The notes: generated by a model not told the origin, from the letters alone. A DNA stretch of 64,000 nucleotides from Adiantum capillus-veneris (GCA_014529385.2 CM043963.1:81246412-81310411); one strand, 5' to 3'. Shown: positions 1 to 12,161, counted from the stretch's first letter. A program made the numbers and translations.

Positions 1-1117
1 CGGAAAAAGTTGCGGAAAGCCCGAAATGGCAGAATTTTGGCAAAGTTGACAAATTTCTCAAAAACAAGTCAAACGGAGTCTAAATTGAGAAATTTCAAAT
101 CCTAATGTGCATTTCACGAACAAGATAGAAGCACATGTCAAATTTGGTAACAAGTGAGCCGGGAAGTCCAGAGTTAAGTATTTTTTACTTCACTTACAAG
201 CTCATTTGCACTATTACCCAGTTGGGGAGAGCAAAGAGCACATAGGAGCATCCGACCTGCTACAGCCTTCTACGACCGCCATGAGAGCTCAGAGGATTCA
301 AGATATGAGAGCTAGACTCGTTTCAATAAGCTTTTGATGCTTATCACTAACTTTTGTCGCGAAAAGTAACCAAAACAAAGAAACAAGAGCAGACGGGAAA
401 TAGGTAGAATGCTAGGTAGAGGCACAACCACCTAACCAAACCATGCAAGAACCAATAGGTGGCTTACCCTAGTGTAGAAGATGAGTTCCTAACTCTCAAA
501 GTATGAGAAAGGCCAACTGAAAAAACCCTAGGTCAATAGAGCTTGCAAGCGGCAAACAGGAAAAAGTTGTCGAAACGACACCAAACTTCACAAGAAGCTT
601 GACAACATCGAGGACAATGCAACCATGGCGTATCTCCAGGTTTGGACCACCAAAAGTGGGTCAAAAGAACCGATTCAGCGGCAGACACACAAAGCGTCAT
701 TTTGGCATAAAGGCCAAAATTGACGGCCGACTGCCATGAAACTTCACAAGACACTTCAAATAGTCAACAATGACACATGTGTACAAGGAAAACCCAAAAG
801 AAATCCGTTTCACTTACCAATGGTGAAAAAGACGCTTTCGGACAATCAAATGGGTAAAGCTGGAAAAGAAGGAACCAAAGTCGAGTCCAACCACATAAAC
901 GACTTCCCAACACCTCAAATGAGCTCAGGATGCAATTCTCGAGGAGAAAGATCGAGGAAAACCAACTCCAACACCAAAAGACGACTTCGGAGACTGAAAT
1001 TCCTACAAAGGGGGCTTTTAACTAAACTAATGATTTTTAAGGTTGAAAACTAGTTAACAGGGCTTAGGGCACTAGCACAAACCATGTTTGCACAAAAAAC
1101 ACTTTTTATCAAGAAGT

Positions 1118-1139
1118 GACATCATACGCGTATGATGTC
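1118..1139. repeat. Leader palindrome G-1
   Basis: Perfect 22-nt palindrome: the arm GACATCATACG followed directly by its reverse complement. The centre is ACGCGT. It is followed by CTCACAACATGATTTT, which resembles the sequence after the fifth copy at 18121. Confidence 0.95.
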
Positions 1140-1399
1140 TCACAACATGATTTTCACATCATCTTGAACACATGAATGCATAGCCTCTTTCTATATGCTA
1201 ACAACATCAAATGTACAAAGTATCATGAGATTTGGAGTTGAAAACCAATTGGAAACTAAAAAGACGCCAAGTAGGGAAAAAAATTGACTTATGGCCCTAA
1301 ATTTGTCAAAATAGCTCCAAACTCAATGAAAATTGTAGGGATGTTGTTCAACACATGCACAAGCTATCTGGAACCAAAAAGTACCATTTTGGCCAAAAA

Positions 1400-1421
1400 G
1401 ACATCATACACGTATGATGTC
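1400..1421. repeat. Leader palindrome G-2
   Basis: 22-nt copy with one central change (CACG in place of CGCG). Both 10-nt arms, GACATCATAC and GTATGATGTC, are intact. It starts 282 nt after G-1. Confidence 0.93.
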
Positions 1422-1683
1422 ACTTTGCACATACAGAGCCAAAATTGATCATTTTTCATCATATATCCATTATATATATCAAATACATACCACATATGGA
1501 GTTTGGTACCATTTGGTCAAGGGGATCACTCTATTAGCCCAATCAGCGAAAAATCCTTTGTTTAAAGCCTGATCTTGCCAAAATTCATCATACTCAACTT
1601 CAAGTCCAGATCTGAGTACACATAGTCCTTTACTATCATATGAGGAGCCCACAAAACCAATCTCATGCAAAATTGACACAAAA

Positions 1684-1705
1684 GACATCATACGCGTATG
1701 ATGTC
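1684..1705. repeat. Leader palindrome G-3
   Basis: Perfect 22-nt copy of the G palindrome, 284 nt after G-2. Confidence 0.95.
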
Positions 1706-1818
1706 TCTAGAGCCAATTTTAGTCCAAACTATATCCAAATTTCATAAAATCATTGTCTAAGCCTATATAAAGCCAAATCCAAGCTTACAATGCAAAATGG
1801 TTCAATTTTACCCAAAAA

Positions 1819-1840
1819 GACATCATACGCGTATGATGTC
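1819..1840. repeat. Leader palindrome G-4
   Basis: Perfect 22-nt copy of the G palindrome, only 135 nt after G-3, about half the usual spacing. It is preceded by CCCAAAAA, as G-2 is preceded by GCCAAAAA. Confidence 0.95.
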
Positions 1841-2100
1841 TCCCTACTTGATTTTTGCATTTCACGTTACAACCACCACACAGAAGTGATCTACATGCCA
1901 TTTGAGAGCCAACCACCAAGTTTCATCCAATTTGGATCACAAAATCCAATTTCCTCTCAATATCTTGCAAAGAGCCTGAACAGAACTAAAATGACCATAA
2001 CTTGACCAAATGGGACCCAAATTCAAATCCAGGCATATAGAATGGATGTATGCACTATTAGCTACAAGCACAACCATTATCAAGCCATTTTGACACAAAA

Positions 2101-2114
2101 GACATCATACACGT
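2101..2114. repeat. Leader palindrome G-5, left part, cut by element A
   Basis: The first 14 nt of a palindrome copy (GACATCATACACGT), 282 nt after G-4. Element A begins at 2115. The remaining 8 nt (ATGATGTC) are at 18114-18121, after the duplicated ACGT at 18110-18113. Removing A and one ACGT restores a copy like G-2. Confidence 0.93.
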
Positions 2115-4135
2115 TGTCAAGAAATTTGCGGTCTTGCCGAGAAAGCACCGAGCTTATCGCTGTGAGAGTTTGTGAGAGAACTCCCAAAAACTATATGAAG
2201 GAGTTAACCCATAGATGCCATGAAGACTAGGTTTTGGAAAGAAGTACAATCAAAGAAGCTCCACTCTTTCTCTCTTTCACTCACACACACAAAGAAAGAA
2301 CACAAAAGAGAGTGTCAAAACAACACAAAGATGAAAAAATCAAGGCTATGGTCATATCGTATCATGGGTAATATGAAAGGGTTAATAGATGAGTTAATGG
2401 CATTCAACCTTGGCTGACCGAACAGGCTATGAATTGTTCTTTGGAATTGTAGTTTTGTGCTTACCATAATATATATTTTTTGTCTAGTGATTGGAATTAA
2501 TTGTGTGTATAAAGCCTCTTGGTTCATAGCAAGATAACTACGCTTACATCAAAAGAAAAGTTATAGTCTATGAGAGGTAGTATGATGGGATCGGATGATA
2601 GAAGTATTTGATTGAGCCTTTCTGGCCAAAGAGAAACACTATACGTTGTTGAAAGTGTATTTTACGGCTAATCCATACGTTAATTCCAATAGATTGTAAA
2701 GATTGAAAGCGATAGAAATTATCATCATGTGGATTATTCATCTAGGATAACTCTAGTATGCAAAAAATGTAGATATGAGAGAAGTGAAGAGATGAGAGGT
2801 TTCCCTCCCAAGCCCTATTCTTGCCCGTAGGCAATAAGGATACTGCGGGGAGAGATGTACCTGTAGCAAAGAGAACGTAGAATTTGTAGAGAGGATGAAT
2901 TACTAAGAATGAGAGAGATAGGTTTGGTTAAGGAGATGAGATTAGATACATATATATATATGTTGGATTAGAGATGAAAAAGAAAACAACAAGAAATCAA
3001 GAAAACGTCAATGTAGAACACATCTTACTTGACAAACCCTTCGGCACCATTATTGATGGAGAAAGAAGAAGAGTGGATAATTCCAGTTTGATTGATACAC
3101 CAAGTGCAAGACCTTCTTTGATTAGATTTGATCTTCCAAGGTTAGCTTGTTGCAAGAATGGCTAGTCTTCTTCTAGGAGAAAGTGTAGGCTTAGGCTTAT
3201 GTTAATGACTAAGTACAATTTGGCATTACTACTCCTTCCCTTATGAATTCCTCTCATCAATGGCTTGAATTCTTGAGTTCTTTTCAAGGAAGAAGAGGTC
3301 CCCTTTTATAGGTGAAGGGAACCCCCAAGGGTTTACACAAGAAGAGAAGATCCAGTGTGAACAGAAATTGGAAAAGTTGGAATTGAGCTATCCGTGCATG
3401 ATGTGGGCAGACTGGGGTCCAGTATTTTGATCATATCTCCTCAACCGTGGCTCCAAATAAAAAAGTAAAAATATGGGCAAAAAATTCAGCTCATTAGCTA
3501 CGATTTTCAATTTTTAATTGTTTTCCAATTTGGATTGGCACATTGCGTTAAAAAAATCATCAGAATAGGGTCCATTTCTGGAAGCAAAAGTCTTCCTGTG
3601 GTCCCCTTAGCCTAGACTTTCATTTGATTCCAAAGGACACCTCATGCATATGAAAGCATGACATTGCTCCTTGACAAAGTTTTGTAATCATGCTTGCAAT
3701 AATGCATTAAAATAAGTGTATCTTTGAAATCATGCCACCTAGTGTCCCACTAGGATTTGATTCCCTCTTAGTACCTATTTTAAAAGAAATATAAGAAAAA
3801 TATAAAAAATACATAGAATATATATATATTGGAGTTCACCCTAGATATAGGATCTAGCTAGGGTGTGAGATGATAATGTGATAGTAGAAATAAAGAATCA
3901 ATGTTTTTTGCCCCAAGTTAAAGAGGCGGAGCTATTGACGCTTTTCCCATAGTATTTTCTTATGGTAAAGTAAGAATAGGTTACCCTTGAGAAAAATAAT
4001 AGGATGAGATAGAAGGCCTATTATTATACTTAAATATGCGTATGTACATTATAGAAAATATAACTATGTCTCTAAAAAGTTATAAGATAACTCTTGTAGC
4101 ATGCGTTCCCACTATGTACGTGTCATAGCACGACA
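2115..4135 (-). repeat. Element A 3' LTR (left copy)
   Basis: It aligns along its length with 16079-18109, from TGTCAAGAAATTTGCGG to CATAGCACGACA. Differences include an extra stretch near 2415-2450 absent from the other LTR and a short (AT) run at 2948-2962 that is much longer in the other copy. Short open frames inside it, such as 2974-3165, have no independent support. Confidence 0.93.
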
Positions 4136-4150
4136 TTCACCCCCTCTAAA
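4136..4150 (-). other. Element A polypurine tract
   Basis: On the minus strand this reads TTTAGAGGGGGTGAA, directly before the 3' LTR start TGTCGTGC. It is a typical plus-strand priming tract and supports the minus orientation. Confidence 0.8.
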
Positions 4151-4188
4151 CCTGCACATCCTCCGGCATGTGCCAGCCTCATGGTAAC

Positions 4189-4298
4189 TGTTGGACGAGA
4201 AGCTATTCACACACCTATGAAGTGCATGCAAACACTACCTAGATCAACATAATGTCAATCGAGGACACAGATGACACGATAGGCACACGGAGGAAATC
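4189..4298 (-). repeat. Element B 3' LTR remnant
   Basis: 110 bp matching 12706 onward, from TGTTGGACG to GGAGGAAATC, with few differences. The rest of this LTR (about 850 bp) and the adjoining 3' UTR are deleted. The outer end and its GTAAC duplication are intact, so the loss came after insertion. The breakpoint carries a short direct repeat ATGCAAT. Confidence 0.88.
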
Positions 4299-5399
4299 AT
4301 GCAATAAAAGCATGCAATGTGAAAGAAGGAGATGATGGGTGTTTCGAGGAATAAATGTAGCACATGTGACATCAAAAGATGTCTCAATAGCTTCCACCTT
4401 TCCAAGAAGGGTTTTCGATGTAGAAGTTTCTCCACTCGTATCTCACTATGCTCAGTACGTGAGTGTCTTTTGGACCTTCTCCTTCACTTCACCAGACTTA
4501 AGTACTTAGACTTCGACTCTTTTGCTCACCTATACCAGCATGAGCGACACAACGTAAATATGCTCAACTCTTCCAGCTCGAGCAGTACCTAGAATAGCTA
4601 AGACGCTTAGACCACAGAGAATATTACTTGAAGCTTTGGGACTAACACCTCACTCATTTTGTGGTGTAGCTACTCGACTCTGACTTGTATGACTTTTCTG
4701 TTGCATGTTGACACTGCTTTGTGACAAGTTCTTTGGCTGTTGTAGTGGCTGCTGAGACATACTTCGTGAAGTTTCATCGTTTTCATGTACCTTCTTCTCT
4801 TTGTAGTGCTCAAGCCTCTCGTCAGTCTTTTCTTCATGTGGATTAAGGTTTTTTTTTAATTTTTTCTTAATAATAAACAAAGAAAATCTTAAAACAACTC
4901 AACAAAAGAAAAATCATTCAAATAGAAATCTAAATGCTATGTATACTATACACATGTCCCTAGGGGCTCATATATGGATTTTGTCCCCATACTCCTCTGT
5001 AACACTACTATGAGGGCATATACTCTAAATTTCGTCAAATTTATCACAATAAAACGTAAAAATTCAATGCATCTCACAAAACATTGCCCTCTAATGGTCA
5101 TAATGTTAGGTCCGCATTCAGAATGCCTCCCCCCTTCCTATTTGGAGTCATCCTTTACGACAGGGTATCGCAAAGGGTATGTGTTGTGCTTGGGCAATTA
5201 AAAGTTGTGCCTATGCAGGCCTTGTAATGTAGCCCTATTATGCATACATAGTCAATGCATGGAAAATATTTATGTTGTGCAAGATGTGGGTATAAGCAAT
5301 TTTCTTATTTGCATTTGTTAGCGAGGCTTCCTATTCTAAGCAATGTAATGGTCTTTGAAGCTCCTGTATCGTTGCTTGATTGAAGCGACTTGCTCTCTT
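4299..5399 (-). other. Element B 3' untranslated region
   Basis: Non-coding region downstream of the B frame. Its minus strand matches the 3' UTR of C at about 32260-32600 (for example 4330-4480 against 32430-32580 reversed). Short open frames here, such as 4650-4880 (minus), have no domain or homologous counterpart. Confidence 0.7.
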
Positions 5400-6437
5400 C
5401 TAACTGTACTGTAATCGTAGGAAGAATTGTAAGAATTCAAGCGGCGTTGCACTGACTGCAGTTTTGTTGTTCTTCTTTGGGACCCATTTCTTTGTGATTA
5501 TTGGTTGTTTTGTTGCTGACGCTCGTTTGGGAACCCATACTTGCTCGTGCTTCGTTTGTGTTTGAAGAGACTTCTTTGGGATCCACCTTTTTGTTGTGTG
5601 AGTAAACAGTGGTCTTTGCTTCAGCCCTTGTACGCTTGGTTGGGGACGGGATTCAGCCTTTGAAAGTTGATACTGTGGTTGTTTTGGAATCCAAATGAAT
5701 TCCTGACTTTTTGGTGCTTGAATCAACTTCTTTGGATCCCAAACCTGAGTTGTGAAAGCTTGCGACTTTGTGATATTCTTACCCGTTTGTGCACGCTTTC
5801 CTTGATTTTGTTTTGGTGTTGGATCTTGTGATTTGTCATTAGAGATCTTTGTCTTCTTGATCCATATCTGTTTTTGGCTGATCTGGCTTTTTGGTATCCA
5901 GATTTGTCGAGCTTTTTGGCTTTGACTTGTTGTCCTATTCTTTTGACCTGTCATGGTTGTTGCTGAAGGGGTTGGTGATAGTGATGGCCTGAGTTGATGA
6001 TAGGGAATGTGGTAAGATTCATCACTATCGCTACTATCCTCAGCAAGGTTGAATTCTTGTACTTTCCCTTGATTTTTTGGCTGGTAGTGGAAAGTTACTG
6101 TCTATTTGCTCGTGGGTGGTAGTTTCTTGGAGAAATTTTCTAGCCCATTGATTAGAGCATTGTTAGCTCGTTTCTCTGGTCGTCTTCCTCCCAGATGAGT
6201 CTTTGCCTCCTTATTAGGAGCCATGTATGAGGATTCTTGTGGTGGATGTGTCTTCATGGAGGACTTTGGAATCCACTTTTGATGCACTTTATTCGTGTAG
6301 CGATGACATTGATGCCCGGGTCGTTGATCTTCTTGAATCTCGAAGTGTTCTACAGAGTCATAGAACTCGTCGTCTTCTTCATCTTTTGATTCTCCACATT
6401 TCTTTGTTTGCTCCTTATTTCGAGAGCTTGTTGATGT
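5400..6437 (-). pseudogene. Element B C-terminal W-[IV]-P-K repeat region of the polyprotein
   Basis: This is the C-terminal end of the B polyprotein, in the same frame as the gag and protease parts upstream. It contains about eight short motifs of the form [KRV]-[IV/K/R]-W-[IV]-P-K (IWIPK, VWDPK, RWIPK, VWVPK, KWVPK, KWIPK), 14-35 residues apart in a Lys/Gln/Ser/Thr-rich, probably disordered background. One TAG (6102-6104) interrupts it, and the final TAG is at 5400-5402. C has the same repeat type at its 3' end, so it is a conserved part of these proteins. The function is unknown; basic composition would allow nucleic-acid binding, which is inference. Confidence 0.75.
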
Positions 6438-7184
6438 CTAGTTCTCTTCATTTTCTTGGATTACACTCACTGCAAAATAAGGAACGACATCATAGCCATT
6501 TTCATCACAAAACTTTGTTGTGGGAGCATCCTCCACGGCGCACACGTCCAGAGTAGCCAAGATATGTTCCCATCCAAAAGGCTCTAACTCTTCTTCAGGA
6601 AATGGTTCTAGGATATAGTCCATATCCTCTATAACATGCTCTAGGATACATTCCTCACGTTTCAAGCTACCACATTGTGAAGCTCTACATATCCACAGTT
6701 CTTTAGGCTTACCTAACCAAGCTGGAAGTTCTGATCCTGCAACTGTGGCGGAATCAAACTCCTCAACCGGTGTTCTCGTCACATCCCTGTAGCTATGGTC
6801 CCTCAAGTTTATCTTTGGTATGGTTTCCATATGTCTCAGGTATATATGGTCATAACCCCAATCTTCGACCATTTTCAATTGTCGCATGAATGGTCTTCCC
6901 AGAATGATTTCATAGTTGTTCTTCTTGCCAAAGTCAACAACAAAAAAAGTGTGTTCATATTCAATGCCACAAGAAGTAACAATTACTGTTTCTAGCAGTC
7001 CTAGGGGCTTTTCCTTGTGTCCGTCTGCAAGCTAGAGGGTCATTCGTGTGGATATTAAGGCAGGTTTTCCCCATTTGTTCCAAACCTCTTTGGTTGCAAT
7101 GGCCACACCAGCTCCACTATCAAGGATTGCCATGGTTTTTACACCATTGAATTCCATAGGAAGGGTGTTTCTATATTCTCCCTC
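6438..7184 (-). pseudogene. Element B retropepsin-like protease and following conserved segment
   Basis: An aspartic protease domain with the active-site motif ILDSGAGVAIA near 7105-7125 and the C-terminal hallmark IILGRPFMRQLK near 6880-6915. It is followed by a segment conserved with C (DHSYRDV.RTP.EE.DS; EPFGW.IL.TLDVC). A TAG at about 7032-7034 lies where C has Gln in the matching motif (KLQLAYG), so it looks like a CAG to TAG mutation. A second TAG closes the segment at 6438-6440, but the same frame runs on into the repeat region. A retropepsin would process gag; here it is broken. Confidence 0.85.
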
Positions 7185-9701
7185 TTAATACTTTCCTACC
7201 TTGTTTAATGGCACTGGACTAGTATTTAGTTGAGTCATTGGGGTTTTTACACCAAATTTCTCTAGACATTTACCCACATTATCCCACATGTTTGGTCTTA
7301 TTCTGAGCAACTCGGCTAACATTATTGTACAGGTGACTGGGGTAGATAGAATATCTACTAGCTCCTTTGAATCGATGGCCTTGTTGGGAGACAGTCTCTT
7401 TGATGGGACTGCAACCACATCTGACTTGGTCTCGTACTCTCCCATGTAGGACGGTAGTGTTCTTAGCGAATGGGGTTGACTATCCATAGATTGTACAGAT
7501 CCTTTGTCGCCCCAACACGATCTCACGTCTAGATTCATTTGAGATCCAGTCTCAAATTCCTCTATTGGTGGTAGAAACACTCCTCGTTCATCACCAGTCT
7601 TGTCTACTCGTCTTCTTAGGTCATCAGCTTCATTGGCCTCTTTGACTTGTTTCCACAATTCGTCAAGACCATCTATCTCTTTACAATCCTCAGGTATAGC
7701 TTGGTGAAATCCCTCGGAAGAGTTATCCGTGGTATTCAGTACTATCCTTGGTTCTAATGCTGGGTCTTTGAGTTTTGGTATGTGCTCATGACTAGTATTT
7801 GGCTCTTTTAGTTCCTCGTTTGGTGGAATTGCTTGTGTAGGCATGACACGGATCACATCCTCAGGTTTTGCACCTGGTGGTTCTAGTAAAGCTTGGGCTG
7901 TTTGAATCATTTTATGGCACATTTCAAACCTTTGCTTTTCTAGTTCCGTATAGGGATATGTCATCCACCTGTGTTCTTGGGTTTGGTTGTTTTTGAGCCT
8001 CGCATCATAGGCTTTCAAGAGGGCATCTAATGTCTCATTAACCTTCTCTGCCAACACAGATCCTCCAGAACTAGCACTTCTCGGTTTCTCATCCGTGGAT
8101 GGTTCTTCTAGAGGTTTAACCATCTGTGTAAGAGAAGGTGCCTCCTTTTCCTCATGTTGTTTTATCTTCTCCTCAGCTTCGGTCAGCTTCTCAGCTAGGG
8201 ATTTTTGCTCTCGTTCCCTGTGTGCTTTCATCCTAGTCTTTCTAGCTTTCCAACTATTTCGTTTGCTCTTGGTTTTCTCACTAGGTGCGTCTGTCTTTGG
8301 TCCATCATCTGTCTTTGGACTCGTGTCACTTTCCGTGTTCTTTGTCTTTGGATTCTCATCAGATTTCTTTTGGGCTTGTGCTCTCGTAACCACTTGAACT
8401 GGTACGACATTTTCATTTTCTGAGCTACTAGGGAGCTGAACAATCCCTGATACATTTTTCGTGATTTTCCTGATTTGGTTTGGTTTTTTCGGGCAATCGG
8501 GGATCAAGTGAGTGATGCCACACTTAAGACAATAGGCATTTACTTCAGTGATCTCCGTATGAGGACATTGTTTGACCAAGTGGTTGTCACGACTTTTGTG
8601 ACAATCTGTCTCTGGTTGAGGAGATTCTTTTAGCATTTCCTCTTGGCTATAAGCAAGCTTTGACCTAGATAAGCCGCTATTTGCAATGAATCGCAATGTC
8701 CTTTCGTCCATTTCATACCTTCTTTCTTTTGATTGAAACCCAAGAGGTGGAGGTTGTACCGGCCTCACCACTCCATGTGTTGCTCTCACATTTTGTTGCT
8801 CCGAAGGGTAGTACCCACTTTGGTTGCTATACCACATTGTAGCTGGTACTGGCGTTGGTTTATTTGATTCTTCCATCATTGGCATGTATCTCATGTCTAC
8901 CAGCATTCTAGCACCTGGCAGCGGAGTTTGTTGTCCTAAGACAAGTTGTGGCCTTAAAACTCCTACTAGGCCTGGCGCATTCCTCGTAATGTATCTAGGT
9001 GGAGTAGGTACTTCTGGAACAGGTTGTACATACCTCTCCCTAGCATTTTCCATGCTATAATAGCACTCTTCCCCCATATGGCTCGTCCATTTTCTCTCAA
9101 TTTCACACCACTTCGGCTCTCCCGAATCAGACCTTACAAGAGGAGTCAACCCCTTGACCAAGTCGTCGATAAGCTTTTCTTGATCAATAGGTGCCATTGG
9201 CTTGGCAATGGACTCACTTATCTGTGAAACACTGTGCTGAGAGGATGTGTCATCTCCTTGACTCTTTAAGTCCTTTTCTTTGTATGCCTCACAGTTATCC
9301 ACTAGATAAAGAGCTTCTTTGATCAACTCGTTTAGCGTCATCCTCCTTATCATATGCAGATCCTTCTGAAGGCCTGCATGTCTCATTCCCTGGATAAAGA
9401 TCAGCATCAGTCGTGCTTGTGTAGGTAACTCCGCTCTCAGACAGAGCCTATCATATCTCTTGAGTCGTAATGATGCTTTGCGTACTGATTCATTCTCTTT
9501 CTGTTTGAATCTATGCGAGACCGTGTTGTGAGCAATGCCTTTTGGTGAGAATTCTTCAATAAACTCCTCAAACAGCTCGTCTAGGGTCTCAAAATCCCAT
9601 ATTTCCATCGAGTTGAACCAAGTAGCTGCATCATCTTCTAGAGTCAATCCAAATCCCGCAAACTGTGTCGCAAAATCTGAAACTTCCTCTGTTGTAATCA
9701 C
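7185..9701 (-). pseudogene. Element B gag (capsid-like and nucleocapsid-like part)
   Basis: 838 open codons in frame with the segments on either side. The N-terminal 150 residues resemble the plant retrotransposon gag family: a Trp-Phe motif (ATWFNS), F-x-L-x2-L-F-x2-F, then FKQKENESVRKASLRLKRY. Around residues 370-420 are two variant zinc knuckles of form CX2CX3HX4C. In the first the second Cys is Ser (CHKS); the second is intact (CLKCGITHLIPDC). A long charged, Lys/Glu-rich region follows, with a possible coiled coil (REREQKSLAEKLTEAEEKIKQ). It ends at TAA 7185-7187, immediately upstream of the protease in the same frame. Confidence 0.87.
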
Positions 9702-9761
9702 TCTTCTAAAAGCCGCTATGTGATCTCTCGGATCTTTATCTCCAGAGTATTTTCTATTTAC

Positions 9762-10292
9762 CTATTTCTGGACTTGGGATGGTCTAACTCGTCGATTGTC
9801 TACAATTCTAACAAGAGACTCTCCCAATCCTTCTCTCATTATCGCTCTTGAAGGGAATCCTGGTGGCTCTCTTCTTGGAATTCCTATAGGAATTCTCGTG
9901 TTTGGTGGAGGCATTTGTGGTCCTTCATTGACCAAATATCCACCTCTTTCTAGTACAGTCTGTGGATTTGTGCTTTCTACAACTCTGTATTCTCGTCCAT
10001 ACTTGTCGACAACAATAGATCTCCATTGACAGTTGACTCCGTATGTGTAGACATATAAGAGCTTGTAATCCGTTATCTCTTCTAGGTATGGATCTGAGCA
10101 CCTATAAAGATTGACCTCATTGTCGTCAATGTATCTATATAGTCCTTCACTCTCATGACCAATCATCCAAACTCTCTCAACAAGATGGGTCTTTATCAAT
10201 TGCAAGTTTGGAAGATCCATTGTGGAAGGATATTCCTCTATCGTCGGGATCTCCAAGCTTGTGTAAGCTGCGTTTGAATCTAGGGTAGACAT
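9762..10292 (-). pseudogene. Element B gag N-terminal segment
   Basis: 176 codons from ATG at 10292, the first in-frame start after the leader, ending at TAG 9762-9764. The same frame continues into the main gag segment, so the stop is probably a mutation. The counterpart in C (26270-26803) shares a VDKYGREY motif and a GLY[RK]....YRC..P segment. No known domain is recognised; it is an N-terminal gag extension specific to these elements. Confidence 0.8.
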
Positions 10293-10745
10293 GATTTCTG
10301 GGCTTAAGAGATTTTGCTTGGTTCAAGTAGACTTAGTCCACTGTGTTCAAGTTCTTTGGTTAGGGAAAAGTCGAAACTATGTCCAAAACCGCAACCGTTT
10401 TGTCATAATTCTCGCAAATTGTCGCTTTAGACACCCCTGACTTCCGGATGAATTTTGAGGCCTCAAACGATGTTTTTTTCAAAGTCCAACTAAATGATTG
10501 CCATTGGCATGCATTTAGTTCATGTTTTGCTCTAAGATCTGTAGGGCCGCTCTCAGGCTACGTTTTGATATAAAAACTTTTCCGATCCGATACCGTGTGA
10601 AAGTTATGGCCAAAACAGTGAAATGCAGTTTAGACTGGTCAAAATGAGTCCAAATTCAATTTTGAAAAAAGATTTGGGATCTCTGTGACACTGTGAACAC
10701 TTTTGCATGGTCAAAATTACAGTTGGACCCTAAAAATGGCCTGGA

Positions 10746-10770
10746 GACATCCTACCGCGCGTAGGATGTC
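10746..10770. repeat. Leader palindrome B-1 (expanded centre)
   Basis: Arms GACATCCTAC and GTAGGATGTC are intact, but the centre is CGCGC, so the repeat is 25 nt long. Confidence 0.92.
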
Positions 10771-10872
10771 TATATGCTCAGAATTTAACAAAAGTTGGTC
10801 CAGAGACTCCCCTTGAGTCCAGCAACACAATGGTATGCTCATATTTTCATTTGGATTTAAAAATGGCCTTGA

Positions 10873-10894
10873 AACATCCTACGCGTAGGATGTC
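10873..10894. repeat. Leader palindrome B-2
   Basis: The inner 20 nt (10874-10893) are a perfect palindrome. The outermost G is changed to A at 10873. It is 127 nt from B-1. Confidence 0.92.
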
Positions 10895-10997
10895 TTTTTG
10901 CTCAAAATGACTTGAAATTTTCACCCCAGCTTCTCCTTGGTGTCCTGATCACAGTGGTGTGCTCATAGGTTGGTTTGGAGTCCTAAATCAAGCTGGA

Positions 10998-11019
10998 GAC
11001 ATCCTACGCGTAGGATGTC
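10998..11019. repeat. Leader palindrome B-3
   Basis: Perfect 22-nt palindrome, arm GACATCCTACG plus reverse complement, 125 nt after B-2. Confidence 0.95.
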
Positions 11020-11281
11020 TTTTTGCTATGTTTCAGATCAAACTTGCACTGTAGCTTCCCCTTGATGTGCTAAACTCACAGCTATTTTTATTTTTTGATT
11101 CTGACACCTATAGGTTGGTCAAATGCTCAAGAATCTGTTCCAAAAGCCTGATGTCTGTTCTGATGAATTCCTAAGTCAAATCAACTCCAAATTGGACCAA
11201 ATTTGACTAGGAGGCTTGCCTAAGGCTATATGACAGCATGGTATGATCACATTAGAATTTTGGTTTCAGAATGATGCATTA

Positions 11282-11303
11282 GACATCCTACGCGTATGAT
11301 TTC
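11282..11303. repeat. Leader palindrome B-4 (degenerate)
   Basis: The left arm GACATCCTACG is intact and the right arm reads CGTATGATTTC. One of the two changes gives the TATGAT arm typical of element G. It is 284 nt after B-3. Confidence 0.85.
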
Positions 11304-11406
11304 TTTTTGCTCAGAATTGCCCCAAATTTGAACCACAAACACTCCTTAAGGTGCTGATCACTGTGGTATGCTCAGAAATGTGTTTAGAGTCTTAAATCAC
11401 ACAGAA

Positions 11407-11428
11407 GACATCCTACACGTAGGATGTC
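11407..11428. repeat. Leader palindrome B-5
   Basis: Both 10-nt arms are intact; the centre is CACG, the same change as in G-2. It is 125 nt after B-4. Confidence 0.93.
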
Positions 11429-11849
11429 TTTTTGGCCTGTTTGACCCCAGACTTGTCCCAAGGCTTCCCCTTGATGTCAGTAACCCAGTGGTATGCTTAG
11501 ATTTTGGTTTGGATTTCAAAAGTCCCAAATTTTAGCTGTTCTTGCCTTTTTCAGTCAAAAGTGCTAAACTCCGCTTTGAACCCAATTTTCTCACCCAAAT
11601 GAGATGAAATTTATCACATGCACTCAAAACATCATGTATAACATGCAAATGAAGTCATCCTATGGTGTGGTCTCTAAAATTATGCCTTGGGCACAATTTG
11701 GGTAGGTTGTCTGGCAATTTTCGTATTTTGGCTTTGATCTATCAAAATTTGGTCAAATTTCCACTTTTCAAGTGAAAATAGAGTAAAACCTACCTTCTGA
11801 ACACACTGGTCAACTCTGATTTTCAAAATTTCCACCAGATCACCCTTTA

Positions 11850-11871
11850 GACATCCTACGCGTAGGATGTC
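11850..11871. repeat. Leader palindrome B-6
   Basis: Perfect 22-nt palindrome, 443 nt after B-5, about three times the short spacing. Confidence 0.95.
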
Positions 11872-12139
11872 TTTTGCTTATTTTTTGAGACTAAAGTGTC
11901 CCTGATGCTTCCTTAAGCTCTCAGCAAGTGCAAGTATGCTTCACAATTGCAAAAACATGCAAAAATCACTCAATTTAAGCCTTTTCTGAAATTTTGCATT
12001 TTCTAACTCTGCCTTTTGGCTTTTGGTCAACAAAAATAGGGAAAAATATCCAAGTCAATATATTACTAGGGTAAAACCTACCCTTTGAACCCACTGGTGC
12101 AGTCAGAATTTTCAAATTTGGTCTCCAGAACCCCCTTGA

Positions 12140-12161
12140 GACATGCTACGCGTAGGATGTC
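12140..12161. repeat. Leader palindrome B-7
   Basis: One mismatch in the left arm (GACATGCTACG); the right arm is intact. It is 290 nt after B-6. Confidence 0.9.

Larger units (their letters stand above)
1..2114 (+). other. Leader of element G, first part (palindrome array region)
   Basis: This is non-coding sequence upstream of the G coding region at 18290. It continues at 18110 once element A is removed. It is AT-rich, holds no long ORF, and carries five spaced copies of a 22-nt palindrome (listed separately). Phrases such as CATCCAATTTGG (1927-1938) also occur in the leader of element C, so the two leaders are probably related. The 5' LTR and primer site of G lie left of the window. Nothing else is recognised in 1-1117. 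Confidence 0.7.

Noticed and set aside
736-1053. Open frame of 105 codons in the G leader
   Set aside because: No domain, lies in a non-coding leader upstream of a palindrome array, composition like surrounding DNA.
1118-2114. CRISPR-like reading of the spaced palindromes
   Set aside because: Spacers are 100-400 nt and themselves repetitive, the setting is a plant retrotransposon leader, and no cas genes exist. The arrays are leader repeats.
2115-4135. Element A LTRs as a pair of independent solo repeats
   Set aside because: Matching ACGT duplication, primer site and purine tract show one element.
8095-9227. Several plus-strand frames opposite B gag
   Set aside because: Antisense shadows of the gag reading frame on the minus strand.
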